DNA from: an uncultured Angelakisella sp.
GTDB taxonomy: Bacteria > Bacillota > Clostridia > Oscillospirales > Ruminococcaceae
Reading direction: 5' to 3'
Length of the DNA stretch: 64,000 nucleotides
Assembly: GCA_910585525.1 (NCBI GenBank)
Contig: CAJUFR010000001.1
Coordinates: 1 to 64,000 of the forward strand
Shown here: positions 1 to 8,366 of the stretch, in pieces
Layout: each line of letters begins with the position of its first letter
Position numbering within the stretch: the first letter of the stretch is position 1
Made by a program: the position numbers and the translations under genes
The notes under the pieces: model-generated
Told to the model about the DNA's origin: nothing
Seen by the model: only the letters and a program-made list of their open reading frames with translations
Databases searched by the model: none

Positions 1-81
1 CGGAAAAGATGGCCCATTATACCATTCCGCTTTGCTTCATGGTATAATAAGGTCAACAAATCGAAATTTAGAGGTGAAAAA

Positions 82-762
82 ATGAACAGACCAGTCACGA
101 CACTGTTTATGCTCATGTCGGTGGACGGAAAGATCAGCACCGGCGCCACCGATGACCTGGACGTGGACAAGGACTTCCCCCAGATCGCCGGTCTCCGGGA
201 GGGCCTGCCCCAGTATTACGAGATCGAGCAGACCACCGATCTCTGGAGCCTCAACTCCGGCCGGGTCCAGGCCAAGATCGGCGTCAACACAAAGGAAACG
301 CCAAACAAAACGCCGGTGTCTTTTGTGATCATCGACAACAGGCACCTGGACCGGCAGGGGATACGCTACCTGTCCGCCCTGGCGAAGGAGTTGGTGCTGG
401 TCACCACGAACCGGCAGCACCCCGCCTTCCAGATGGAGGAGGAAAACCTTCACATCATCTACCAGGAGCAACTGTCCCTGGGGGGCCTGCTGGAAAAACT
501 CAAAACGGAATACGGCTGCGAGAGGATCACGATACAGAGCGGCGGGACCCTGAACGGCATCTTCCTCCGGGAGAAGCTGTTCGACTACCTGGATATCGTT
601 GTCGCCCCGGTCCTGATCGGGGGCAAGGACACCGCCACCCTCATCGACGGCGACTCCCTGCGGTCGCAGAGCCAGCTGTCCCAGCTGGGGGTCCTGAAGC
701 TGCAGGAATGCGTGGTGCTGGAAAACTCCTACCTGCGGCTGCGGTACGAGGTGGTCCGCTGA
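82..762 (+). CDS. RibD C-terminal-domain (DHFR-fold) reductase family protein
   Basis: The 226-aa protein resembles stand-alone RibD_C proteins, the NADPH-dependent reductase domain of riboflavin biosynthesis, which has a dihydrofolate-reductase fold. The N-terminus reads TLFMLMSVDGKIS, the family's opening strand and S-x-DGK-I signature, and the C-terminal half carries the glycine pairs (QSGGTLNG, APVLIGGKD) that usually bind the nicotinamide cofactor. A ribosome binding site (GAGGTG) lies about 8 bases before the ATG. No other riboflavin gene is nearby, so the substrate is unknown; many homologues are annotated only as dihydrofolate reductase family proteins. Family is fairly sure, function is not. 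Confidence 0.8.
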   Translation: MNRPVTTLFMLMSVDGKISTGATDDLDVDKDFPQIAGLREGLPQYYEIEQTTDLWSLNSGRVQAKIGVNTKETPNKTPVSFVIIDNRHLDRQGIRYLSALAKELVLVTTNRQHPAFQMEEENLHIIYQEQLSLGGLLEKLKTEYGCERITIQSGGTLNGIFLREKLFDYLDIVVAPVLIGGKDTATLIDGDSLRSQSQLSQLGVLKLQECVVLENSYLRLRYEVVR

Positions 763-875
763 CGGTTTGGGATCGGGAAGGGAAGGGGGGCCCGATATGG
801 AGACCCCCTTGTTTCCTGTGGGAAAATCGGTTATACTATGGGAAGAAAATCCAAAAGATAGCGAGGACTGCAACA

Positions 876-1301
876 ATGAAGATCCACGAGATACGGGAGG
901 TGCCCCGGTACCTGCGGCAGCGGGCCAGAATGCCTGTCGCCCGGTTCGAACTGGTGAGCTCCCTGGATGACGGGCTTGTTTCGGTGGCGCTGGACGACGT
1001 GGTGCTGCTGGACCCGGAGGACACCATGGAGGAGGTAAAGGACCGTGCCGCCCAGTTGGCCCGCTTCCGGGAAAAGGGCCTTCTGACCACCCGGTACGAC
1101 CTCCACTACGCCAGCAGCGGCCTGCTGGAACTCTACGAGGACAGCAACCTCTTCAATGAGTTATGGGTCCTCTCCCAGCAGGGGAGAGGGAAAGAGGGCT
1201 TTCTCTTTGACCACGCCCAGGTGCGGATGGGCCTCATCGTCCTGACCCAAAAGGGCCGGGAACTGTTCGGCGTCCCCGAACCTGGCTCCATCCCGTTCTG
1301 A
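876..1301 (+). CDS. Hypothetical protein (141 aa)
   Basis: A soluble 141-aa protein, acidic in the middle, without signal peptide or membrane segment. I do not recognise the family. The frame is open further upstream, but the ATG at 876 gives a protein beginning MKIHEIREVP, and translation from the longer frame would run through the region just after the previous stop. A stretch rich in Leu/Glu (res. 55-90) is probably helical. It lies 113 bases after the RibD-like gene on the same strand and could share its transcript. Function unknown. Confidence 0.55.
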   Translation: MKIHEIREVPRYLRQRARMPVARFELVSSLDDGLVSVALDDVVLLDPEDTMEEVKDRAAQLARFREKGLLTTRYDLHYASSGLLELYEDSNLFNELWVLSQQGRGKEGFLFDHAQVRMGLIVLTQKGRELFGVPEPGSIPF

Positions 1302-1388
1302 GCGGCGATGAGACAGAGAAAGGCAGAACAGACCCCGCCATAATACCCCCCCTTTGCCGTCCCGCAGGGTCTGGATGACAGGCCCTAA

Positions 1389-1578
1389 GAACCTGTATTC
1401 ACAACCGTCTAACGCAGTCAGGCCGGGTCTTTTTCCGTCCTGCTGCGTTAAAAATCCTTGAGCCCTTACGGGCACGTCGGCTACGCCGAATACACAAAGT
1501 ATTGTCTGCGGATCTTTGCCTTGCAGGGCGAAAAAATCCCTCGCCCTGCCTGCATTATCCGATTATGAATACAGGTTC
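1389..1578. mobile_element. 190-bp MITE-like inverted-terminal-repeat element, copy 1
   Basis: Both ends carry the same 16-base inverted repeat GAACCTGTATTCAYAA (outward at 1389-1404 and, complemented, at 1563-1578). The interior is built of short hairpins: AACGCAG/CTGCGTT, GCCC-TTAC-GGGC, CGGC-TAC-GCCG, and a strong GCAGGGCGA/TCGCCCTGC stem. It encodes no protein. A second copy lies inverted at 6089-6278 with the same length and, by eye, two substitutions. No convincing target-site duplication is visible. The right end stops about 15 bases before the ribosome binding site of prfC, so it forms part of that gene's leader. Structure and size fit a non-autonomous miniature element; the mobilising transposase is not in this window. 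Confidence 0.75.
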
Positions 1579-1607
1579 CAAATCTTGCCTTTGGAGGTAT
1601 CTGTAAT

Positions 1608-3209
1608 TTGGCTGACCTAAAACAAGAGATACAGCGGCGAAGGACCTTCGCCATCATTTCCCACCCCGACGCGGGCAAGACCACCCTCACCGAGAAATTC
1701 CTCCTCTATGGCGGGGCCATCGCCATGGCCGGGGCGGTGAAGGGCAAAAAGGCCGCCCGCCACGCCGTCTCCGACTGGATGGAGATCGAAAAGCAGAGGG
1801 GCATCTCGGTGACCTCCTCCGCCATGCAGTTCTGCTACAACGGCTTTTGCATCAATATTTTGGACACCCCCGGCCACCAGGATTTCTCGGAGGACACCTA
1901 CCGCACCCTGATGGCGGCGGATTCCGCCGTCATGGTCATCGACGCCGCCAAGGGGGTGGAGCCCCAGACCCGGAAGCTGTTCAAGGTCTGCGTCATGCGG
2001 GACATCCCCATCTTCACCTTTGTCAACAAGATGGACCGGGAGGCCCGGAACCCCTTTGACCTGATGGAGGAGATCGAACAGGAGCTGGGCATCGGCACCT
2101 ACCCGGTGAACTGGCCCATCGGCTGCGGCAAGGCCTTCAAGGGGGTCTATGACCGGGGGAAGAAGGAGATCATCTCCTTTGAGGAGAGCGGCCTTGCCAG
2201 CAACGCCCAGAAGGTGAAGGCCACCCAGCTTTCCCTGGGGGACCCCCGGCTGGACCAGGTGCTGGGCCAGGAACTGCACCAGACCCTGGCCGACGACATC
2301 GAACTGCTGGACGGGGCCAGCTACGAGTTCGACCTGGACAAGGTGCGCCACGGCAAGCTGTCCCCGGTGTTCTTCGGCTCGGCCCTTACCAACTTCGGGG
2401 TGGAGCCCTTCCTGGAGGAGTTCCTCCAGATGACCACCGCCCCCCTGGCCCGGCGGTCCGACCAGGGGATCGTCGACCCCTTCTCCCCGGATTTTTCCGC
2501 CTTTGTCTTTAAGATACAGGCCAACATGAACAAGGCCCACCGGGACCGCATCGCCTTTATCCGCATCTGCTCCGGCCGGTTCGAGAAGGGGATGGAGGTG
2601 TACCACGTCCAGGGGGGCAAAAAGGTGAAGCTGGCCCAGCCCCAGCAGCTGATGGCCCAGGAGCGGGAGATGGTGGAGGAGGCCTACGCCGGGGATATCA
2701 TCGGCCTGTTCGACCCGGGCATCTTCTCCATCGGGGACACCCTTTGCGGGGGGAGCGGGAGGTTCGCCTTCGAGGGCATCCCAACCTTCGCCCCGGAGCA
2801 CTTCGCCCGGGTGCGCCAGGTGGACACCCTCAAGCGCAAGCAGTTCGCCAAGGGGGTGACCCAGATCGCCCAGGAGGGCGCCATCCAGATGTTCCACGAG
2901 CCGGATTCCGGCATGGAGGAGATCATCGTGGGGGTGGTGGGTGTCCTCCAGTTCGAGGTGCTGGAGTACCGCCTGAAAAACGAGTACAACGTGGAGATCC
3001 GCCGGGAGGACCTGCCCTACCAGTACCTGCGGTGGATCGAGAACGACGAGGAGGGCTTCGACCCCAAAAAGCTGCTCCTCTCCTCCGACACCAAGATCGT
3101 CCAGGACTTCCAGGGGCGGCAGCTGCTGCTCTTCACCAGTTCCTGGAACATCAACTGGGCCACCGACAAAAACCCCGGCCTGCGCCTGGCGGAGTTCTCG
3201 GCGGGGTAA
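1608..3209 (+). CDS. prfC: Peptide chain release factor 3
   Basis: The 533-aa GTPase, full length for RF3, recycles RF1/RF2 from ribosomes after termination. The G1 loop is SHPDAGKTTLTE near residue 18, the G3 motif DTPGHQDF near residue 85, and G4 is NKMD near 140; EF-Tu-like domain 2 and the RF3 C-terminal domain follow. Translation starts at TTG 1608 with GGAGG at 1593-1597; no nearer ATG in frame matches the family start (MADLKQEIQRRRTFAIISHPDAGKTT is cut short otherwise). The gene is monocistronic and followed by a hairpin terminator. A MITE-like element sits immediately upstream. Confidence 0.95.
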   Translation: MADLKQEIQRRRTFAIISHPDAGKTTLTEKFLLYGGAIAMAGAVKGKKAARHAVSDWMEIEKQRGISVTSSAMQFCYNGFCINILDTPGHQDFSEDTYRTLMAADSAVMVIDAAKGVEPQTRKLFKVCVMRDIPIFTFVNKMDREARNPFDLMEEIEQELGIGTYPVNWPIGCGKAFKGVYDRGKKEIISFEESGLASNAQKVKATQLSLGDPRLDQVLGQELHQTLADDIELLDGASYEFDLDKVRHGKLSPVFFGSALTNFGVEPFLEEFLQMTTAPLARRSDQGIVDPFSPDFSAFVFKIQANMNKAHRDRIAFIRICSGRFEKGMEVYHVQGGKKVKLAQPQQLMAQEREMVEEAYAGDIIGLFDPGIFSIGDTLCGGSGRFAFEGIPTFAPEHFARVRQVDTLKRKQFAKGVTQIAQEGAIQMFHEPDSGMEEIIVGVVGVLQFEVLEYRLKNEYNVEIRREDLPYQYLRWIENDEEGFDPKKLLLSSDTKIVQDFQGRQLLLFTSSWNINWATDKNPGLRLAEFSAG

Positions 3210-3240
3210 GGGGGAGAAGAAGGGTTAAAGCAGTAATGGC

Positions 3241-3278
3241 AAACGCCCATCCACCGGAAGCGGTGGGTGGGCGTTTTT
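3241..3278 (+). terminator. Rho-independent terminator of prfC
   Basis: An inverted repeat AAACGCCCATCCACCG / CGGTGGGTGGGCGTTT with a GAAG loop is followed by a run of T, 31 bases after the prfC stop codon. Confidence 0.85.
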
Positions 3279-3384
3279 CTGTGGCAGAACCCTTTCCGCC
3301 CTCCTGTAATAGGATAGCTATAAGGGGGTCCCGCCTGTTTAGGGGCCGGGCCTCCTTTATCCTGCCATAAGGGAGTAATGACAT

Positions 3385-3618
3385 ATGCGTGAGACTGACC
3401 TTTCCCGCCTGGAGGAGGGACAACAGGCGCTGGTGACCGAGGTCCGGGAGGACGGGGCCATGGGGCGGCGGCTCCGGGATATGGGGCTGGTCCGGGGGAC
3501 CCCGGTGCGGTGCCTCCAGGTGAGTCCCCTGGGGGACCCGGTGGCCTACCTCATCCGGGGGGCGGTGGTGGCCCTGCGCCGGGCCGACAGCCGCATGATC
3601 CGTGTGGAGCCGCTATGA
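3385..3618 (+). CDS. feoA: Ferrous iron transport protein A (FeoA, SH3-like)
   Basis: A 77-aa protein that is a single FeoA domain, a small SH3-like β-barrel that associates with FeoB in the cytoplasm. The typical pattern is present: an opening acidic stretch, then V-x-E-x3-DGAMGRRLRDMGLVRGTPV, and a β-rich C-terminus ending in MIRVEPL. A GGGAG ribosome binding site precedes the ATG. It lies 24 bases before feoB in the same operon, the usual arrangement. No FeoC is present. Confidence 0.9.
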   Translation: MRETDLSRLEEGQQALVTEVREDGAMGRRLRDMGLVRGTPVRCLQVSPLGDPVAYLIRGAVVALRRADSRMIRVEPL

Positions 3619-3642
3619 CGGCGGCGGAAGGAGGGCTGCATT

Positions 3643-5787
3643 ATGGGACTGACAAGGGGCTCCACCGGCCTTGCCGCGGTGGATAACGGCCTGACCATCC
3701 GGCGGCTGGGGGAGGGGGACCGGGTGTTCGCCCTGGCGGGCAACCCCAACGTGGGCAAGAGCACCGTTTTCAACGCCCTCACCGGCATGAACCAGCACAC
3801 CGGCAACTGGCCGGGCAAGACGGTGGCCACCGCCCAGGGCCGTTGCATCCGCCACGGCACCGGCATCATCCTGGTGGACCTGCCCGGCACCTACTCGCTG
3901 CTGGCTCACTCGGCGGAGGAGGAGGCTGCCCGGGATTTCCTCTGCTTCGGGGGCGGGGACGGGGCGGTGGTGGTCTGCGACGCCACCTGCCTGGAGCGGA
4001 ACCTGAACCTGGTGCTCCAGGTGCTGGAGATCACCCCCCGGACGGTGGTCTGCGTGAACCTGCTGGACGAGGCGGCCCGGAAGGGCATCCATATCGACCT
4101 GGAGGGGCTGGAAAAGGCCCTAGGGGTGCCGGTGGTGGGGACCACCGCCCGCAGCGGCCGGGGGCTGGAGGAACTGCTCCTCCGGCTGGGCCAGCTGCCC
4201 CGGCAGCGGGGCCAGCCCCTGCGGGTGGTCTACCCCCGGGTCATCGAGGACGGGGTGTCGCTGCTGCTGCCCGCCCTGCGGCCGGTGGCGGGGGAGAAGC
4301 TGGACTGCCGGTGGCTGGCCCTGCGGCTGCTGGAGGAGGACCAAAGCCTGGACCGCTCCCTGGCCGCCTTCCTGGGGGAGGACATCCGCCAAAGGGAGGA
4401 GGTGGCCGAGGCCATCACCGCCGCCCGGCAGCTGCTGGCCCAGCAGGGCTGGGGCCGCCGGGAACTGGAGGAGGCCATGGTGGCGGCCATCGTGGCCACC
4501 GCCGAGAGCGTGGCCTCCGGGACAGTGTACACATCCCGGGAGGACACCGGCGCCGCCGACCGACGCCTGGACCGCATCTTTGCCAGCCGCCGGGCCGGCA
4601 TCCCGGTGATGCTCCTGCTGCTGCTGGGGGTGTTCTGGCTCACCATCGTGGGGGCCAACTACCCCAGTCAACTCCTTTCCACCGGGCTGTTCTGGCTGGG
4701 GGACCGGATAGGGGAGACGCTGGCGGCATGGGGCTGCCCCCCGTGGCTGCTGGGGCTGCTCATCGACGGGGCCTACCGGGTGCTGGCCTGGGTGGTGGCG
4801 GTGATGCTGCCCCCCATGGCCATCTTCTTCCCCCTTTTCACCCTGCTGGAGGACCTGGGCTACCTGCCCCGGGTGGCCTTCAACCTGGACCGCTGCTTCC
4901 AAAGGGCCCGGGCCTGCGGGAAGCAGTCGCTGACTATGTGCATGGGCTTCGGCTGCAACGCCGCCGGTATCGTGGGGTGCCGCATCATCGATTCCCCCCG
5001 GGAGCGGCTCATCGCCATCCTGACCAACAGCTTCGTCCCCTGTAACGGGCGGTTCCCCACCCTCATCCTCCTCATCACCATCTTCTTCACCGGCACCGGG
5101 GAGGGATTCCGGGCCTCGCTGCTGTCGGCCCTGGGGCTTACCGGGGTCATCCTGCTGGGGGTGGGGGCCACCCTGCTGGCCTCCCGGCTCCTTTCGGCCA
5201 CCGTCCTGCGGGGGGTGCCATCCGCCTTTGCCCTGGAACTGCCCCCTTACCGCAGGCCCCAGGTGGGCCAGGTGCTGGTGCGGTCGGTGCTGGACCGGAC
5301 CCTCTTTGTCCTGGGCCGGGCGGCGGCGGTGGCGGCTCCGGCGGGGCTGGTGATCTGGGCCATGGCCAACATCACGGTGGGGGAGGTCACCCTGCTCCGC
5401 TACTGCGCCGGTATGCTGGACCCCTTGGCCCGGCTGCTGGGGATGGACGGCGTCATCCTGCTGGCCTTTATCCTGGGGTTCCCCGCCAACGAGATCGTCA
5501 TCCCCATCATCGTCATGACCTACCTTTCCGCCGGGACCCTCCTGGAACTGGACAGCACCGCCCAACTCCACGCCCTGCTGGTGCAGAACGGCTGGACCTG
5601 GGCCACCGCCGGGTCGGTGATCCTCTTTTCCCTGATGCACTGGCCCTGCTCCACCACCTGCCTCACCATCTACCGGGAGACCAAGAGCCTCCGCTGGACC
5701 GCCCTCTCGGTGCTGCTGCCCACAGGGGCGGGGATGCTCCTCTGCATCCTTTTCACCGCCCTGGTCCGGGCGCTGGGCCTGGCGTAA
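3643..5787 (+). CDS. feoB: Ferrous iron transport protein B (FeoB)
   Basis: The 714-aa Fe2+ permease has an N-terminal GTPase domain: G1 GNPNVGKST near residue 30, switch region TGNWPGKTV, G3 DLPGTYSL, and G4 NLLD near 145. This is followed by the two Gate-domain halves (PCNGRFPTLILL and the later GFPANEIVIPI segment). About eight to ten membrane helices fill residues 315-714. The protein moves Fe2+ inward across the plasma membrane, which fits the anaerobic lifestyle suggested elsewhere in the window. It forms an operon with feoA. A short open frame on the other strand (5788-5991) starts downstream and runs into its 3' end. Confidence 0.95.
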   Translation: MGLTRGSTGLAAVDNGLTIRRLGEGDRVFALAGNPNVGKSTVFNALTGMNQHTGNWPGKTVATAQGRCIRHGTGIILVDLPGTYSLLAHSAEEEAARDFLCFGGGDGAVVVCDATCLERNLNLVLQVLEITPRTVVCVNLLDEAARKGIHIDLEGLEKALGVPVVGTTARSGRGLEELLLRLGQLPRQRGQPLRVVYPRVIEDGVSLLLPALRPVAGEKLDCRWLALRLLEEDQSLDRSLAAFLGEDIRQREEVAEAITAARQLLAQQGWGRRELEEAMVAAIVATAESVASGTVYTSREDTGAADRRLDRIFASRRAGIPVMLLLLLGVFWLTIVGANYPSQLLSTGLFWLGDRIGETLAAWGCPPWLLGLLIDGAYRVLAWVVAVMLPPMAIFFPLFTLLEDLGYLPRVAFNLDRCFQRARACGKQSLTMCMGFGCNAAGIVGCRIIDSPRERLIAILTNSFVPCNGRFPTLILLITIFFTGTGEGFRASLLSALGLTGVILLGVGATLLASRLLSATVLRGVPSAFALELPPYRRPQVGQVLVRSVLDRTLFVLGRAAAVAAPAGLVIWAMANITVGEVTLLRYCAGMLDPLARLLGMDGVILLAFILGFPANEIVIPIIVMTYLSAGTLLELDSTAQLHALLVQNGWTWATAGSVILFSLMHWPCSTTCLTIYRETKSLRWTALSVLLPTGAGMLLCILFTALVRALGLA

Positions 5788-5991
5788 CGCCCGGCGGCGG
5801 GCGGCCTGGCGGGCGGCGCGGTCCAGCAGGGCCTTGGCCACCGGCCACAGGAACCGCTCCTCCCCTGTCAGGGCGGGCGCCGCCCCGTCCCGGGCGTACC
5901 GGAGCATAGCGGTGAACAGCCGCCCCCGCTCCGCCTCCCCCAGAGGTTCCAGATAATCCGCCAATTCGATGCCGACCTTGAGATAATTCAT
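5788..5991 (-). pseudogene. Phage-type DUF6291-like N-terminal fragment
   Basis: Reading from ATG 5991, the first ~65 residues (MNYLKVGIELADYLEPLGEAER then RLFTAMLRYARDGAAPALTGEERFLWPVAKALLDR) look like the helical N-terminal domain of DUF6291-type phage or conjugative-element proteins: a gating L-x-D-x-E-R-x-x-L-F-x-A-x-L-x-Y-A pattern followed by a hydrophobic helix ending in LDR. The frame then continues antisense into the end of feoB with low-complexity translation, so the rest of the original gene is missing or replaced. A terminator hairpin lies directly in front of the start codon. Best read as a remnant; family assignment is by pattern only. Confidence 0.4.
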
Positions 5992-5992
5992 A

Positions 5993-6040
5993 AAAACAAA
6001 CGCCCCCTTTCACCTATGGCGTGGAAGGGGGCGTTTGTTG
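5993..6040 (-). terminator. Terminator hairpin downstream of yitT and the MITE-like element
   Basis: The repeat ACAAACGCCCCCTT / AAGGGGGCGTTTGT has a 14-base loop. On the minus strand it is followed by TTTGTTTTTA, so it would stop leftward transcription from the YitT gene; it may also limit rightward read-through from feoB. Confidence 0.65.
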
Positions 6041-6088
6041 CCGGTATTGCGCAATTTTTTACAAAGATTCACAGAATGTTTACATCTG

Positions 6089-6278
6089 GAACCTGTATTC
6101 ATAATCGGATAATGCAGGCAGGGCGAGGGATTTTTTCGCCCTGCAAGGCAAAGATCCGCAGACAATACTTTGTGTATTCGGCGTAGCCGACGTGCCCGTA
6201 AGGGCTCAAGGATCTTTAACGCAGCAGGGCGGAAAAAGACCCGGCCTGACTGCGTTAGACGGTTGTGAATACAGGTTC
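6089..6278. mobile_element. 190-bp MITE-like inverted-terminal-repeat element, copy 2 (inverted)
   Basis: Same element as at 1389-1578 but in the opposite orientation: it starts with GAACCTGTATTCATAATC and ends with the complement of GAACCTGTATTCACAACC. Length is identical. Comparing the copies by eye I find two differences (CCGCCCTG vs CCGTCCTG; TTAAAGATCC vs TTAAAAATCC). The right end lies 5 bases from the stop codon of the leftward YitT gene, so it sits in that gene's 3' untranslated region. Confidence 0.75.
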
Positions 6279-6283
6279 TTTGA

Positions 6284-7141
6284 TCAGTCGGAGCGGAAGC
6301 CCTTGCCGATGATCTCGCTGGTGCTGGTGGTCATGATGAAGGCGTGGGGCTCCACCTGGCGGACGTAGTGGCGCAGCGCCACCGCCTGGCCCCGGCTCAC
6401 CACCGAGAGCACCAGGTACAGCTTGTGATGGGTGTAGGCCCCGGTGGCCTCGCAGATGGTGGCCCCCCGGTGCAGCTTCTGCACGATGAAGTCGCAGATC
6501 ACCTCCGGGTCCTGGCAGATGATGTGGAGGTATTTGCACTGGTTGATGCCCTCGATGACGCTGTCCACCAGCATCGACTTCATCAGCAGCCCCAGGATGG
6601 AGAACAGCCCGGTGCGGATGCCAAAGACGAAGCAGGCGGAAAGGGCCACGATGAAGTCCGCCGCCAGCAGCGCCTTGCCGATGTCGATGCTGGTGTATTT
6701 CTTCAGCAGCATGGCGATGATATCGGTGCCGCCGGTGGAGGCGCCGATGTTAAAGAGAAGGGCGGAGCCCAGGGCCGGCAGCCCCACCGCGAAGATCAGC
6801 TCCAGCAGCGGCTCGTCGGTGAAGGGGGCCTCCATGGGGTAGACCCGCTCCAGCACCCACACCACCACCGACATCAGGGTGCTGGCGTAGACGGTGGCAA
6901 AGCCGAACTTGCGGCTGAGAAAGACGAACCCCACCCCCAGCAGCAGCATATTAAAGAGGAACACCAGGCTGCCGGTGGAGATCCAGGGCAGGAATTTGGA
7001 GATGACGATGGCGATACCGGTGACACCGCCGGTGGAAAAGTTATTGGGTATCTTGAAGAAGTAGACGCCAAAGGCCACGATGAGGGTGCCGGCGTTGAGG
7101 AGCAAAAAGTCCTTGGGCGTTATCTTTCGCGTCTGTTCCAT
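6284..7141 (-). CDS. YitT family membrane protein with DUF2179 tail
   Basis: The 285-aa integral membrane protein starts at ATG 7141 (MEQTRKITPKDFLLLN), chosen over the upstream frame start because AGAGAGG lies about 10 bases before it. About five hydrophobic helices carry the family's glycine-rich motifs (FSTGGVTGIAIVISK, NIGASTGGTDIIAMLLKKYT). The cytoplasmic C-terminal domain (HRGATICEATGAYTHHK..., EPHAFIMTTSTSEIIGKGF) is DUF2179. The family has no agreed substrate. A second member lies at 51168-52070. Confidence 0.85.
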   Translation of the reverse strand: MEQTRKITPKDFLLLNAGTLIVAFGVYFFKIPNNFSTGGVTGIAIVISKFLPWISTGSLVFLFNMLLLGVGFVFLSRKFGFATVYASTLMSVVVWVLERVYPMEAPFTDEPLLELIFAVGLPALGSALLFNIGASTGGTDIIAMLLKKYTSIDIGKALLAADFIVALSACFVFGIRTGLFSILGLLMKSMLVDSVIEGINQCKYLHIICQDPEVICDFIVQKLHRGATICEATGAYTHHKLYLVLSVVSRGQAVALRHYVRQVEPHAFIMTTSTSEIIGKGFRSD

Positions 7142-7306
7142 GATAAAAGACCTCTCTGGAAACGCATCGTTTTTGATAGGGGAAAACCTCATCCATTATA
7201 GCGCATTTCCTGCCGCAGTCAAACGGCAAAGATACTTTTTGCAGGATATTTTGCATCATACAGGGGACTTTTTCCAAAACAGCGCAGCTTTTCTTGCGTT
7301 TTTGTG

Positions 7307-7894
7307 TCATTTCCCTTTGGGAGGGAGTTTCTTACGCTTTTTTTTCACAGAGAAGCCGAAGCTACCCACTTTTTTGCCCAAGGAAAAATATTCCCCGTGG
7401 GCGTAGGCCGCCAGGTGGGCCTTGTCCAGCCGCAGCTTGCCGGTCTGGTCCACCAGTTCCTCGTCCACATGGACCGCCACCACGTCGGCCAGGAACATGT
7501 CGTGGACCCCCAGGGGGATGACGTCAAAGACCCGGCACTCGATGTTCACCGGGCTTTCCCCGATGAGGGGGCAGGAGACCTCCCGGGCGGGGAGGGGGGT
7601 GAGGCCCAGGTGGGCGAATTTGTCCACCTCCCGGCCGGAGCGGACGCCGCAGAAGTCGGTGGCCCGGGCCAGGGCGGCGGTGGTGAGGTTGATGACGAAC
7701 TCCCCGCTCTCCTTGATGAGGCCGTAGGAGAACCGCTCCGGCCGCACCGAGATATAAGCCTTGGCGGGGCCGGAACAGATGTTGCCGGTCCAGGCCACGG
7801 TGATGATGTTGGGCTTTTCCATGCTGCCACAGCTGACCATGGCGGCGGGAACGGGGGCCACCAGGTTGCCGGGCTTCCAGACGAGTTTGCTCAT
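7307..7894 (-). CDS. Flavin reductase-like (FMN-binding split barrel) protein
   Basis: A 195-aa protein starting at ATG 7894 after AAGGAG. It matches the flavin reductase/flavoredoxin family, which binds FMN in a split β-barrel: PVPAAMVSCGSMEKPNIITVAWTG at the N-terminus and FVINLTTAALARATDFCGVRSGREVDKF in the middle are characteristic. The C-terminus ends in a strongly basic tail (KKKRKKLPPKGK), which is unusual. Substrate unknown; family members pass electrons in anaerobes or reduce flavins. Two small XRE regulators lie just upstream on the same strand. Confidence 0.85.
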   Translation of the reverse strand: MSKLVWKPGNLVAPVPAAMVSCGSMEKPNIITVAWTGNICSGPAKAYISVRPERFSYGLIKESGEFVINLTTAALARATDFCGVRSGREVDKFAHLGLTPLPAREVSCPLIGESPVNIECRVFDVIPLGVHDMFLADVVAVHVDEELVDQTGKLRLDKAHLAAYAHGEYFSLGKKVGSFGFSVKKKRKKLPPKGK

Positions 7895-7906
7895 GATGCT
7901 TTCTCC

Positions 7907-8032
7907 TTTTTGCAATAAAATGCTGCCAGGGGGACATTCCCCTGGGTTTTAACGGGAGGTCGGGATGTTTTCAAAGAAGGCGGAGAAGTCTACGTCAAAT
8001 ATCTTTTGCAGGGCCACGAGGTCGCTGACATA
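7907..8032. repeat. 126-bp direct repeat, left copy
   Basis: This block, covering the 3' part of paralogue A plus its downstream hairpin (CCAGGGGGACATTCCCCTGG), recurs at 8241-8366, offset 334 bases, with two mismatches by eye. It marks the conserved half of a tandem gene duplication. Confidence 0.85.
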
Positions 8033-8194
8033 GATGTTTCCTCTGCCAATTTCGATCAGGGCATATGTGCTGCGGCTGATCGGCGAGCCCAAAGCCCGTA
8101 GCTGCGTAACAGTCTGCTCCTGTGTCAATCCGCAGGAGCACCGAAGTTCCTGTACATTCTGTCCAAATACCCGATTTGTTATCAGCTTTGTCAT
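7949..8194 (-). CDS. Small XRE-family helix-turn-helix protein, tandem paralogue A
   Basis: The 81-aa protein contains a Cro/C1-type helix-turn-helix: FGQNVQELRCSCGLTQEQT (helices 1-2), GSPISRSTYALIEIGRGNI (recognition and helix 4), then VSDLVALQKIFDVDFSAFFENI. The start at 8194 follows CAGGAGATTT. The closest relative is the neighbouring paralogue at 8283-8528: the last 35 residues are identical and the helix-turn-helix is diverged. No second domain is present. Probably a DNA-binding regulator; target unknown. Confidence 0.75.
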   Translation of the reverse strand: MTKLITNRVFGQNVQELRCSCGLTQEQTVTQLRALGSPISRSTYALIEIGRGNIYVSDLVALQKIFDVDFSAFFENIPTSR

Positions 8195-8240
8195 AGAAAA
8201 ATCTCCTGAATTGCAGATAGATATAAACAAAAGCCTTGAT

Positions 8241-8366
8241 TTTTTGCAATAAAATGCTGCCGGGGGGATATTCCCCTGGGTTTTAACGGGAGGTCGGGAT
8301 GTTTTCAAAGAAGGCGGAGAAGTCTACGTCAAATATCTTTTGCAGGGCCACGAGGTCGCTGACATA
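8241..8366. repeat. 126-bp direct repeat, right copy
   Basis: Second copy of the block at 7907-8032. Outside it, the two duplicated genes still align at the same 334-base offset but differ substantially. Confidence 0.85.

Noticed and set aside
1389..1578. Considered as a tRNA, T-box or riboswitch because of its hairpins
   Set aside because: The same sequence occurs elsewhere in a 3' untranslated region and in opposite orientation, with matching terminal repeats, so a mobile element fits better.
5753..6013. 86-codon frame starting at 6013 on the minus strand
   Set aside because: Gly/Pro/Arg-rich shadow overlapping the DUF6291-like frame and the terminator.
7907..8366. Direct repeats considered as a CRISPR or integron array
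   Set aside because: Only two copies of a 126-bp block that is mostly coding; it is a tandem gene duplication.
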